Positions 1-5,631 of a DNA stretch of 7,685 bases are shown here, one piece after another. Where the stretch lies: assembly GCA_036744635.1 (NCBI GenBank), contig DAIOHQ010000236.1:1-7685 (forward strand). The letters are read 5' to 3'. The notes under the pieces were generated by a model. That model was not told where the DNA came from, did not search any database, and saw only the letters and a list, made by a program, of their open reading frames with translations. The stretch is from DAIOHQ01 sp036744635 (GTDB lineage Bacteria; Planctomycetota; Phycisphaerae; Tepidisphaerales; Tepidisphaeraceae). The position numbers and the translations under genes were made by a program. Numbering within the stretch: the stretch's first letter is position 1; every line of letters begins with the position of its first letter.

Positions 1-330
1 CTCCCGAGACTCGGTGGCTTCATCCGCTGCGGCGGTATTGTCTGCGGCCGGAAGAACGTTCGCGGCCGGCGGCGGCATGATCGGCTCAAAGCCGCGGGGA
101 TCAGCACGATCGACTCTGCGCAATATCAACCAACCTGCGACGATCAGGATGGGGCCGGGAAGACAGGACACGGCAAGCGCCACAATCGCGCGCCCATCCA
201 TATCCTCGAAAAGTCTTCCAGCTGCTACAACAATAATAAGACCGAAGCCGCTCCAAAAGATTCCGCTGGTAATCAGGATGATCCCAGAGGTGATGCGAAG
301 CAGATTCAGAATTTGCAAACTTACGCGCAT
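1..330 (-). CDS. Unrecognised two-helix membrane protein, 3' end outside window
   Basis: The reading frame is open from the ATG at 330 to the left window edge (110 codons, no stop), so the C-terminus is missing. The product starts MRVSLQILNLLRITSG. It has two hydrophobic stretches, roughly residues 8-36 and 46-66, followed by a basic patch (RRVDR) and a polar, Pro/Ala-rich tail, which suggests a small membrane protein with a cytoplasmic tail. I do not recognise the family. The start is supported by a GGAGGT eight bases upstream. That site lies in the last codons of tsaD, so the gene is probably co-transcribed and translationally coupled with tsaD. An in-frame ATG at 336 is also possible but sits too close to the ribosome site. 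The gene is probably real; its function is unknown. Confidence 0.6.
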   Translation of the reverse strand, partial: MRVSLQILNLLRITSGIILITSGIFWSGFGLIIVVAAGRLFEDMDGRAIVALAVSCLPGPILIVAGWLILRRVDRADPRGFEPIMPPPAANVLPAADNTAAADEATESRE

Positions 331-336
331 AAGCAT

Positions 337-1494
337 TTACCTCCGAAACTGGCTGTAGGTAATCGCATCCAGATCCAGGCCGCTGCTCTGGCCGGCTTCG
401 AGCAGGAGGTGGGCGAGGCCGGCGGTCATGGCGGCGTTGTCGGTGCAGTAGCGCAGGGCGGGGAAATACACGGGCACGGGGAAAGCCCGCAGGGCATTTC
501 TCAGCCCCCGGTTGGCGGAGACCCCGCCGCCGATGACGACCGATCGGGCGCCCCTCTGGGCGATGGCCCGCCGCAGCTTGCCGAAGAGAACGTCGATGCA
601 GGCGGCCTGGAAGCCGGCGGCGACATCGCGCACCTCCTGTGCGCTGAGGGTTTCGGCGCTGCGCCCTTTGCCCTGGTGGCCGCGGACGTGATAGAGCACC
701 GCGGTCTTCAGGCCGCTGAAGGAGAAGTCCAGCGAGTCCCGCCCGAGCATGGAGCGCGGGAATTTGATCGCGGCCGGATCGCCCAGCGCCGCCAGTTGAT
801 CGAGGATCGGCCCGCCGGGATAGCCCAACTGCAGGATGGCGGCGACCTTGTCGTAGGCCTCACCCACCGCATCATCGAGGGTGGCGCCGATCAGCTCGAC
901 CTCCAGCCAGGAGCGCAGGTGATACAGGGCGGTGTGCCCGCCGGAGCAGACCAGGCCGACGGCGGGGAAGAGAGGCGGAATGCTGAATGCTGAATGCTGA
1001 ATGCTGAATGGACCGGGAGTGCGAGCGATCGGGGAATCGGCGACGGGATTGTTGGCGCTGCCTGTCTCGTCTGTCGCCACTGCCGACTGCCGACTGCCGA
1101 CTGCCGACTCTTCCCCCGCCGGCGGCTGCAGGGCGACGCTGTAGAGATGGCCGTGCACGTGATCGACGCCAACCAGCGGCTTTCCCAGCGCCCATGCCAA
1201 AGTTTTGGCGGCGGTGACGCCGATGAGCAGCGAGCCGATCAGGCCGGGGCGATGGGCGACGGAGATGGCATCGACATCCTTGAGGCTCACCCGCGCCGTT
1301 TCCAGGGCCTCGTGCAGCACGGGCAGGATGTTCTCAATATGCGCCCGGCTGGCGATCTCGGGGACCACGCCGCGGTATTTGGCGTGCAGTTCCACCTGGG
1401 TGGCGACGACGTCGCTGCGCACGCTCTGGCCATCCACCACCACCGCGGCGGCGGTTTCATCACAGGTGGATTCGATGCCGAGGATCGTGGCCAT
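337..1494 (-). CDS. tsaD: TsaD, tRNA N6-threonylcarbamoyladenosine transferase
   Basis: TsaD transfers the threonylcarbamoyl group from threonylcarbamoyl-AMP to A37 of ANN-decoding tRNAs, working with TsaB and TsaE (not in this window). The 385-residue product begins MATILGIESTCDETAAAVV. It has the GHLYS metal-site helix (D-H-V-H-G-H, candidate ligands H112 and H116), SGGHT at 184-188, YPGGP near 225, the FSFSGLK motif near 257-263, GGGVSAN at 322-328 and TDNAAM at 351-356 (D352 the likely third metal ligand). Bacterial TsaD is usually about 335-345 residues. The excess is a repeat-derived insert at about 125-172, between the metal-site helix and the PLFPAVGLVCSGGHT strand. The ATG at 1494 is chosen because conserved sequence begins there and a -10-like TATGAT ends 6 bases upstream; the frame stays open much further but is unrelated. 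The family call is secure; the activity of the enlarged protein is not shown. Confidence 0.95.
   Translation of the reverse strand: MATILGIESTCDETAAAVVVDGQSVRSDVVATQVELHAKYRGVVPEIASRAHIENILPVLHEALETARVSLKDVDAISVAHRPGLIGSLLIGVTAAKTLAWALGKPLVGVDHVHGHLYSVALQPPAGEESAVGSRQSAVATDETGSANNPVADSPIARTPGPFSIQHSAFSIPPLFPAVGLVCSGGHTALYHLRSWLEVELIGATLDDAVGEAYDKVAAILQLGYPGGPILDQLAALGDPAAIKFPRSMLGRDSLDFSFSGLKTAVLYHVRGHQGKGRSAETLSAQEVRDVAAGFQAACIDVLFGKLRRAIAQRGARSVVIGGGVSANRGLRNALRAFPVPVYFPALRYCTDNAAMTAGLAHLLLEAGQSSGLDLDAITYSQFRR
339..344 (-). promoter_or_regulatory. Shine-Dalgarno GGAGGT inside the 3' end of tsaD
   Basis: GGAGGT on the minus strand lies 8 bases before the ATG at 330. It is made from the last two Arg codons and the first base of the stop codon of tsaD (CGGAGGTAA). 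A ribosome finishing tsaD would therefore sit on this site, which points to coupling. It also decides between the two in-frame start codons at 336 and 330 in favour of 330. Confidence 0.7.
978..1010. repeat. Heptanucleotide tandem array, unit GAATGCT, about 4.7 copies
   Basis: Four exact GAATGCT units and a five-base partial unit lie inside tsaD. Read on the tsaD strand the unit is AGCATTC, which contains no stop in any frame and yields the cyclic peptide SIQHSAF. On the plus strand one phase contains TGA, so only this orientation can be read through. The array looks like the short tandemly repeated (STRR) heptamers known from cyanobacteria, but with its own sequence. Confidence 0.9.
1079..1109. 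repeat. Heptanucleotide tandem array, unit ACTGCCG, about 4.4 copies
   Basis: Four exact ACTGCCG units plus ACT lie inside tsaD, 68 bases from the GAATGCT array. On the tsaD strand the unit reads through as the peptide string SAVGSRQSAV in the insert. Because seven is not a multiple of three, gain or loss of one unit would shift the tsaD frame. Confidence 0.9.
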
Positions 1495-1500
1495 GGCCAG

Positions 1501-1529
1501 ATCATAGGGGATGCCCTTGGGCCGACCAA
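1501..1529 (-). promoter_or_regulatory. Candidate tsaD promoter, leaderless
   Basis: On the minus strand TTGGTC (1529-1524) and TATGAT (1506-1501) are separated by exactly 17 bases. The -10 matches TATAAT in five of six positions; the -35 matches only in TTG. Six bases lie between the -10 and the tsaD ATG, so transcription would start at or next to the A of the start codon. There is no Shine-Dalgarno, consistent with a leaderless mRNA. Confidence 0.5.
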
Positions 1530-1540
1530 TCTCCGCGCCG

Positions 1541-1557
1541 GCCGGCGCGGGATTGGC
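1541..1557. repeat. 17-bp direct repeat, left copy
   Basis: GCCGGCGCGGGATTGGC occurs here and again, identical and in the same orientation, at 1856-1872. The two copies bracket the inverted-repeat element at 1580-1811, but at unequal distances of 22 and 44 bases. Such a pair may reflect a duplication at insertion, or a local duplication of upstream sequence. Confidence 0.8.
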
Positions 1558-1579
1558 CAGGCGCAGCTCCCCGCCTGCC

Positions 1580-1811
1580 GTGGCATGGGCTACCAGCCCA
1601 TGCGCCAGAAGCGGGGCGCTCTGCCGTAGCACGGGTTTCCAACCCGTGCCCGATGGGATGGCATTCTCGCAGCGGCCGATTGAAGTGTGCGGTTTTTCAG
1701 TATCATTGGCGGTCTGAAATGCCAGCCTGTTCGGCACGGGTTGGAAACCCGTGCTACGGGGAAGCAGCATAGCGCTGCGCTTCTGGCGCATGGGCTGGTA
1801 GCCCATGCCAC
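1580..1811. repeat. Large inverted repeat made of paired 9-bp-stem triloop hairpins
   Basis: The left arm (1580-1650) and right arm (1733-1811) are near-perfect reverse complements apart from an indel and a few changes in the middle. Each arm carries two small perfect hairpins. One is GCATGGGCT, three bases, AGCCCATGC (1583-1603 and 1788-1808). The other is GCACGGGTT, three bases, AACCCGTGC (1629-1649 and 1734-1754). The 82-base centre (1651-1732) is unrelated. The whole element could fold into a long cruciform, or as four separate hairpins. No transposase is present. It resembles a non-autonomous REP or MITE-type dispersed repeat. It fills most of the 411-base gap between the divergent tsaD and pdxH starts and codes for nothing I recognise. 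Confidence 0.85.
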
Positions 1812-1855
1812 CTGTAGCGCAATCGTCTCCTCCGGCAGCAACAAACGCCACATCT

Positions 1856-1872
1856 GCCGGCGCGGGATTGGC
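1856..1872. repeat. 17-bp direct repeat, right copy
   Basis: Exact second copy of the sequence at 1541-1557. It contributes five of the six bases of the candidate pdxH -35 (TTGGCA, 1868-1873), so the duplication overlaps a likely promoter. Confidence 0.8.
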
Positions 1873-1896
1873 AGCGGGGCGGTTCCGGGGCACAAT
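1868..1896 (+). promoter_or_regulatory. Candidate pdxH promoter, near-leaderless
   Basis: TTGGCA (1868-1873; five of six to TTGACA) and CACAAT (1891-1896; four of six to TATAAT) are separated by 17 bases. The predicted start of transcription is about 1903, only a few bases before the ATG at 1906. No Shine-Dalgarno is seen before that ATG. Confidence 0.45.
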
Positions 1897-1905
1897 GGGC
1901 AAGTC

Positions 1906-2565
1906 ATGGCCGACCAACCCACCGATGGCGTGAAGACCCTGGCGCAGTTGCGCGTGGAGTATCGCCAGCGCTCGCTGTCGGAGCGGGATGTCGCGCCCGA
2001 CCCGCTCAAGCAGTTCGCCCTGTGGATCGAGGAGGCGATGGCGGCCGGGGCGGATGAGCCCACGGCCATGACCCTCGCCACCGCGGCCGCCGGCGGCGCG
2101 CCCTCGGCGCGGATCGTGCTTCTCAAGGGGCTGGATGAGGGCTTCGTCTTCTTCACCAACTACCACAGCCGCAAGGGGGCGGAATTGGAGGCCAATCCCA
2201 GGGCGGCCCTGGTCTTCTTCTGGCCGGAGCTGGAGCGGCAGGTGCGGGTGGAGGGGATGGTGCATCACACCAGCGCCGCCGAGTCCGATGCCTATTTCGC
2301 CGGCCGGCCATTGGCCAGCCGCATCGGCGCCCTGGCCTCAACCCAGAGCGCGGTGATCGCCTCTCGGCAGGCGCTGGAACAGCGCTGGGCCGAGATCGAA
2401 AAACAATTCCCCGATGGCGCCATCCCCCGCCCCCAGCACTGGGGCGGCTATCGGTTGATCCCCGCGCGCATCGAGTTCTGGCAGGGCCGGCCCAGCCGGT
2501 TGCACGACCGGATTGAGTATTCCAGGCAGGCCGCCGGCTGGAAAATCCGCCGATTGTCGCCGTGA
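1906..2565 (+). CDS. pdxH: PdxH, pyridoxine/pyridoxamine 5'-phosphate oxidase
   Basis: This FMN-dependent cytosolic enzyme oxidises pyridoxamine or pyridoxine 5'-phosphate to pyridoxal 5'-phosphate, in vitamin B6 synthesis and salvage. The 219-residue product matches the usual length (about 218 in E. coli). Motifs in order: DPLKQFALW (32-40), PTAMTLAT (52-59), SARIVLLKG (67-75; K74 in the FMN/PLP region), FFTNYHSRKG (82-91), ERQVRVEG (110-117), ASTQSAV (144-150), HWGGYRL (178-184), IEFWQGRPSRLHDR (189-202; R198 and H200 equivalent to the E. coli active-site RLHDR) and the terminal RLSP. All expected catalytic motifs are present. The ATG at 1906 fits the family N-terminus; the frame is open further upstream only through the repeat element. 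A likely promoter lies directly upstream. Confidence 0.96.
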   Translation: MADQPTDGVKTLAQLRVEYRQRSLSERDVAPDPLKQFALWIEEAMAAGADEPTAMTLATAAAGGAPSARIVLLKGLDEGFVFFTNYHSRKGAELEANPRAALVFFWPELERQVRVEGMVHHTSAAESDAYFAGRPLASRIGALASTQSAVIASRQALEQRWAEIEKQFPDGAIPRPQHWGGYRLIPARIEFWQGRPSRLHDRIEYSRQAAGWKIRRLSP

Positions 2566-2661
2566 GTCGATCCCCCGCGGTGCATGGTCGGTGGTTGCTC
2601 GCTGGCCAACAATGCCGTGGGTGGCCATGCCAGGTGCCTCTGCCTGAGGAAGAGAGCGATA

Positions 2662-3105
2662 ATGAAGAAGATCGTGCCGCCGGTCCTATTTCTGATCTGC
2701 CTGGCCTTGATGGTTCTGCTGCGCTGGCTCTGGCCTCTGCGGGTCGTGCTGCCGTTCCCGTACAACCTGCTGGGGATCGTGCCCATCATCGCGGGAATTC
2801 TCAGCGGGCTCCTCGGCATCCGGCAGTTTCTCAAGGTCCACACCAACATCCTGCCCTTTCGAGACGCCGACAAACTGGTCACACAGGGACCATACCACCT
2901 CACCCGAAACCCCATGTACCTCGGCCTCGCCTTGGCCCTGCTGGGCGCGTGGGCACTGCTGGGCGCCCTGACACCGCTGATCGGAATCGTGATCTTCATC
3001 GTGGTGGCGGATCGCTGGTACATCCGCTTCGAGGAGCGCATGCTTCGGCAGAAATTCGGCCCTGCCTTTGAAGACTTCTGCGCCTCGACCCGGCGATGGA
3101 TTTGA
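2662..3105 (+). CDS. Isoprenylcysteine carboxyl methyltransferase-family membrane protein
   Basis: The 147-residue product has hydrophobic segments at about 5-25, 36-55, 84-104 and 105-118, then a polar C-terminal tail. The signature GPYHLTRNPMYLG (76-88) followed by FEERMLRQKFGPAFEDF (123-139) and a final RRWI is typical of the ICMT / phospholipid N-methyltransferase-like family. In that family the RNPMYLG and E-x-x-L...FG segments form the S-adenosylmethionine pocket. Prokaryotic members are integral membrane methyltransferases with mostly unknown substrates. The start at 2662 is chosen over an in-frame ATG at 2584 because the first helix begins just after it (MKKIVPPVLFLICL) and GAGGA lies about 11 bases upstream. 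It starts 96 bases after pdxH on the same strand and may be co-transcribed, but no functional link to vitamin B6 is evident. Confidence 0.85.
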   Translation: MKKIVPPVLFLICLALMVLLRWLWPLRVVLPFPYNLLGIVPIIAGILSGLLGIRQFLKVHTNILPFRDADKLVTQGPYHLTRNPMYLGLALALLGAWALLGALTPLIGIVIFIVVADRWYIRFEERMLRQKFGPAFEDFCASTRRWI

Positions 3106-3348
3106 AGGGTCGGGTGGGAGCAAATTTCCCTCAGAATCTGCTTGACTTTTCCCCCTGCGTGAGGCAACGATAGAGCCGGTCGGTTCGACGAACGAGTCAG
3201 GGCTGGCGAACTCAGGGATGGAGGTGGTAGCCGGCAATCTCGCACCCCTGTCTTCCTCGCCCCTGGCACCTTTTTCCAGCGGATTTTGCTCCGTTACCGT
3301 GATTGGGTCGAATCCCGCCATTTTGGGGGGTGAAAGGCTGGTGATGTG
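3106..3348. other. Intergenic stretch with weak promoter-like sequence
   Basis: I see no gene in these 243 bases. TTGACT at 3142-3147 is a good -35 (five of six), but the best -10 at 17-18 bases spacing, AACGAT at 3166-3171, is poor. The short inverted repeat GTTCGACGAAC (3183-3193) is operator-sized. GGGTCGAATCCCGCCA at 3305-3320 resembles a tRNA T-arm, but no acceptor or anticodon partner is present upstream. The stretch could be a long leader for the DUF4926-like gene that follows. Confidence 0.3.
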
Positions 3349-3585
3349 ATGGTTTTTTCTCATCATTTACCTCATGTCGATGAGCACGTGCGGCTGAAGA
3401 CGGATATCCCGGACCTGGGACTGCATTGCGGGGAATGGGGATCGGTGTGCAGCACATGGTTCTCCCCCGCCACTGTCTTCGAGGTCGAGTTCAAGCCGCC
3501 GGGTGTGAGCTGCCCGGTTCGGGCCATCGTGCTGGAGAACCAGATCGAAGCCGATGAGCAGCCGCAGTCAGGTTCGGATGTGTAG
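3349..3585 (+). CDS. DUF4926-like small protein
   Basis: The 78-residue soluble product contains DEHVRLKTDIPDLGLHCGEWGSV in residues 11-33 and VFEVEF at 43-48, ending with VLENQIEA. This follows the DUF4926 pattern: V-x-L-x-x-D-x-P-x-x-G-L, then G-x-x-G-x-V, then a short linker and E-V-E-F. The fold is predicted to be a small beta-barrel and the molecular role is unknown. Elsewhere DUF4926 genes often neighbour a DUF6883 gene, and that pair has been suspected of being a toxin-antitoxin module; I see no such partner here. Start choice is uncertain between GTG at 3346 and ATG at 3349; AAAGG at 3333-3337 fits either. Cys residues at 28, 34 and 55 are not an obvious metal site. The family call is from pattern memory. 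Confidence 0.7.
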   Translation: MVFSHHLPHVDEHVRLKTDIPDLGLHCGEWGSVCSTWFSPATVFEVEFKPPGVSCPVRAIVLENQIEADEQPQSGSDV

Positions 3586-3625
3586 TGCGGCGGCGAAGAC
3601 ACGAAATAGGAACCCGATTCGCCCG

Positions 3626-3643
3626 TACAATTTTTTACAAGGA
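3626..3643 (+). promoter_or_regulatory. Candidate -10 and ribosome site for the DUF3309-like gene
   Basis: TACAAT at 3626-3631 matches TATAAT in five of six positions. AAGGA at 3639-3643 lies five bases before the ATG at 3649. No clear -35 is found at 16-19 bases spacing. The leader would be about a dozen bases and carries its own Shine-Dalgarno, unlike the leaderless-type starts of the housekeeping genes in this window. Confidence 0.45.
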
Positions 3644-3648
3644 TTCTC

Positions 3649-3813
3649 ATGGGACTCATTCTGCTGATCGTCTTGATCGTGCTGTTGGTCGGAGCGACCC
3701 CGCGATGGCCTCACAGCCGCAACTGGGGTTATGGTCCTAGTGGTGGGCTGGGGTTGGTGCTGCTGATTATCCTCATCCTGTTGTTGCTGGGTCGCATCCC
3801 CTGGGGATTTTGA
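3649..3813 (+). CDS. DUF3309-like small hydrophobic membrane peptide
   Basis: This 54-residue ORF is short enough to be missed by length cut-offs. It encodes MGLILLIVLIVLLVGATPRW, a polar centre PHSRNWGYGPSGG (21-33) and a second hydrophobic stretch GLVLLIILILLLLG ending RIPWGF. The arrangement of helix, P-x-W-P-x-S-R-x-W-G-Y-x-P-S-G-G turn and helix is the hallmark of the DUF3309 family, roughly 50-residue inner-membrane hairpin proteins of unknown function. An AAGGA ribosome site with five-base spacing and a TACAAT upstream support expression. The stop lies 30 bases from the end of the convergent guaA gene. I am confident it is a real gene because the characteristic centre is complete. Confidence 0.88.
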   Translation: MGLILLIVLIVLLVGATPRWPHSRNWGYGPSGGLGLVLLIILILLLLGRIPWGF

Positions 3814-3843
3814 GCCGATATTGTTCGCCGGACGGCTGTAAGT

Positions 3844-5397
3844 CTATTCCCACTCAATCGTGGCCGGGGGTTTGCTGCTGATGTCGTAGACTACCCGGTT
3901 CACGCCTCTTACTTCGTTGATGATCCGGTTGCTCATGGTGGCTAACACGTCGAAGGGGATTCTGGCCCAGTCGGCGGTCATGAAGTCCTGGCTCTCGACG
4001 GCGCGGATGGCGATGACGGCGTCGTAGCTGCGGGCGTCGCCCATCACGCCGACGGTGCCGATGGGGAGGAGGACGGCGAAGACCTGGGCGGTCTTGCGAT
4101 AGAGGTTGTTGGCCACCAACTCTTCGAGCACGATCTCGTCGGCATCGCGGAGGACGCGGAGGCGCTCGGGGGTGATCTCACCGATGATGCGCACGGCCAG
4201 GCCGGGGCCGGGGAAGGGATGGCGCCAGACGATGTTCTCCGGCAGGCCGAGGACTTCGCCAACCTGGCGGACTTCATCCTTGAACAGCTCGCGCAGGGGC
4301 TCGACCAGCTCGAAGCCGAGTTCCGCGGGCAGGCCGCCGACGTTGTGGTGGAGCTTGATGTTGGCGGAGGTGCCGGCGTAGCCGTGGCCGGACTCGATGA
4401 CATCCGGATAGAGCGTGCCCTGGGCGAGGAAGGAGGCGCCGGCGATGGTCTGGGCTTCGCGCTTGAAGGCGTCGATGAATTCCTTGCCGATGATCTTGCG
4501 CTTCTCCTGGGGGTCGATGACGCCCTGCAGCGCCGAGAGAAACTGGCTGCTGGCATCCTGGGTGCGGAGGTTGATCTTGAAATGGTCGCCGAAGGTGGAC
4601 TCGACCAGCTCGCGCTCGTTCTTGCGCAGCAGGCCGTTGTCGACGAAGATGCAGATGAGCTGCTCGCCCAGGGCCTTGTGCAATAGCGCGGCGACGACGG
4701 AAGAGTCGACGCCGCCGGAGAGGCCGCAGATGACTTTGGCGTCGCCGGAGACCTGCTCCTGCACGCGGCGGACGGATTGTTCGATGAAGTTGCCCATGGT
4801 CCATTGGCCGGAGCATTTGCAGATGTCGTAGAGGAAGTTTTGAAAGATGAGTTCCCCGCGCGGGGTGTGGGTGACTTCGGGGTGGAACTGCACACCGTAG
4901 AACGGATAGGTCTTGTGGCGGGCGGCGGCGTAGGGGCAGGTGGGGGTGGTGGCGAGTGCGATGAAGTCGGCGGGGAGCTCGTGGACCTGATCGCCGTGGG
5001 ACATCCAGACGGTGGTTTCGGCGGGCAGGCCGTGGGTGAGGGGATCTTTGGCGCTGGGGATGGCGCTGAGCTTGGCCCGGCCATATTCGCGGGCCTTGGC
5101 GGGTTTGACCTGGCCGCCGAGGATTTGCGCGCCGAGCTGCATGCCATAGCAGATGCCGAGGATGGGGACGCCAAGCTCGAAGATGCGCGGGTCGCACCTG
5201 GGGGCATCGGGTTCGTAGACGCTGGATGGCCCGCCGGAGAGGATGATGCCTTTGGGGTTGAGGCGCTTGAGGTCGTCGAAGGAGATGTCGGGGCGGACCA
5301 GCTCGGAATAGACGCCCTTTTCGCGCACGCGGCGGGCGATGAGCTGGGCGTACTGGCTGCCGAAATCGAGGATGGGGATGACTTCGTCGTGGTGCAT
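3844..5397 (-). CDS. guaA: GuaA, glutamine-hydrolysing GMP synthase
   Basis: GuaA converts XMP to GMP with ATP and glutamine, the last step of de novo guanine nucleotide synthesis. The 517-residue product has the usual length and order. The N-terminal class I glutamine amidotransferase runs from about 5 to 195 (ILDFGSQYAQLIARRVRE; nucleophile C83 in GICYGMQ; H172 and E174 in FHPEV). The ATP-pyrophosphatase domain follows, with its P-loop SGGVDSS at 227-233. The C-terminal dimerisation domain contains HPFPGPGLAVRI (393-404) and ends KPPATIEWE. All catalytic residues expected of the family are present. The ATG at 5397 fits the family N-terminus and has a promoter-like sequence just upstream. 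The same frame stays open for 186 further codons through repeat DNA; see findings. No guaB is adjacent. Confidence 0.97.
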   Translation of the reverse strand: MHHDEVIPILDFGSQYAQLIARRVREKGVYSELVRPDISFDDLKRLNPKGIILSGGPSSVYEPDAPRCDPRIFELGVPILGICYGMQLGAQILGGQVKPAKAREYGRAKLSAIPSAKDPLTHGLPAETTVWMSHGDQVHELPADFIALATTPTCPYAAARHKTYPFYGVQFHPEVTHTPRGELIFQNFLYDICKCSGQWTMGNFIEQSVRRVQEQVSGDAKVICGLSGGVDSSVVAALLHKALGEQLICIFVDNGLLRKNERELVESTFGDHFKINLRTQDASSQFLSALQGVIDPQEKRKIIGKEFIDAFKREAQTIAGASFLAQGTLYPDVIESGHGYAGTSANIKLHHNVGGLPAELGFELVEPLRELFKDEVRQVGEVLGLPENIVWRHPFPGPGLAVRIIGEITPERLRVLRDADEIVLEELVANNLYRKTAQVFAVLLPIGTVGVMGDARSYDAVIAIRAVESQDFMTADWARIPFDVLATMSNRIINEVRGVNRVVYDISSKPPATIEWE

Positions 5398-5403
5398 TGG
5401 GAA

Positions 5404-5432
5404 TTGATAGTGGATGAGGTCGGGGAATGCAA
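5404..5432 (-). promoter_or_regulatory. Candidate guaA promoter, leaderless
   Basis: On the minus strand TTGCAT (5432-5427) and TATCAA (5409-5404) are 17 bases apart, and six bases separate the -10 from the guaA ATG at 5397. This is the same geometry as for tsaD. The hexamer matches are modest (three and four of six). No Shine-Dalgarno precedes this ATG. Confidence 0.35.
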
Positions 5433-5441
5433 AATGAAATG

Positions 5442-5558
5442 TGGGACATTTGGGGGATTTTTTGGGGGAAAATCGGTTGTAAATGGTTGAGGATGAAGAG
5501 GTTGATGTGATGTCCCAAAATGTCCCACATAGCGCCGCGGGGGCGGGAAGTGGGACAT
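5442..5558. repeat. Four copies of octamer TGGGACAT in both orientations
   Basis: TGGGACAT occurs at 5442-5449 and 5551-5558, and its reverse complement ATGTCCCA at 5510-5517 and 5520-5527. Two outer copies on one strand flank two inner copies on the other. The outermost copies extend to GTGGGACATT, and one inner copy (5519-5528) is its full 10-base complement, so outer and inner copies can form hairpins. A partial copy, ATGTCCC, is at 5671-5677. The group begins about 45 bases upstream of the guaA start. Confidence 0.75.
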
Positions 5559-5579
5559 TGGTCGAGGAGGAGGGGGATT

Positions 5580-5614
5580 GAAAATTGAAAAATGAAAATT
5601 GAAAAATGCAAAAT
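5580..5614. repeat. Degenerate heptamer array, units GAAAATT / GAAAAAT, five copies
   Basis: A 14-base unit made of GAAAATT plus GAAAAAT is repeated exactly twice in tandem (5580-5593, 5594-5607), then GCAAAAT follows. All five blocks are seven bases long. On the guaA strand this reads without stops as a Phe-rich string (FCIFQFSFFNFQ). Confidence 0.8.
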
Positions 5615-5631
5615 GGGGAGAGGGCGCGGGA

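Noticed and set aside
1580..1811. CRISPR array
   Set aside because: The hairpins occur as inverted pairs without regularly sized unique spacers, and there are no cas genes.
1495..2268. Minus-strand frame continuing upstream of tsaD for about 258 codons
   Set aside because: It crosses the inverted-repeat element and runs antisense through pdxH; TsaD homology begins exactly at the ATG at 1494, and the upstream sequence is composed of repeat-derived and shadow peptides.
2562..3071. Plus-strand frame overlapping the methyltransferase-like gene
   Set aside because: It is an out-of-frame reading of the membrane methyltransferase; it lacks helices or motifs, while the frame from 2662 has the family signature.
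3255..3285. Sequence around CTGGCACCTTTTTCC as a dispersed repeat
   Set aside because: I recall similar strings from planctomycete genomes, but there is no second copy in this window, so it cannot be supported here.
3305..3320. GGGTCGAATCCCGCCA resembling a tRNA T-arm and CCA end
   Set aside because: The stem pairing is wrong for a seven-base T-loop and no acceptor, D or anticodon arm can be found in the preceding 80 bases.
3813..3837. Possible bidirectional terminator between the DUF3309-like gene and guaA
   Set aside because: AGCCG and CGGCT can pair, but the stem is only five pairs with a 15-base loop and no T run follows on either strand.
4219..5490. Long plus-strand frames antisense to guaA (for example 4219-4686 and 4777-5490)
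   Set aside because: They are the Gly/Val/Ala/Asp/Glu-rich shadow expected opposite a GC-rich gene; guaA on the other strand has complete catalytic motifs.
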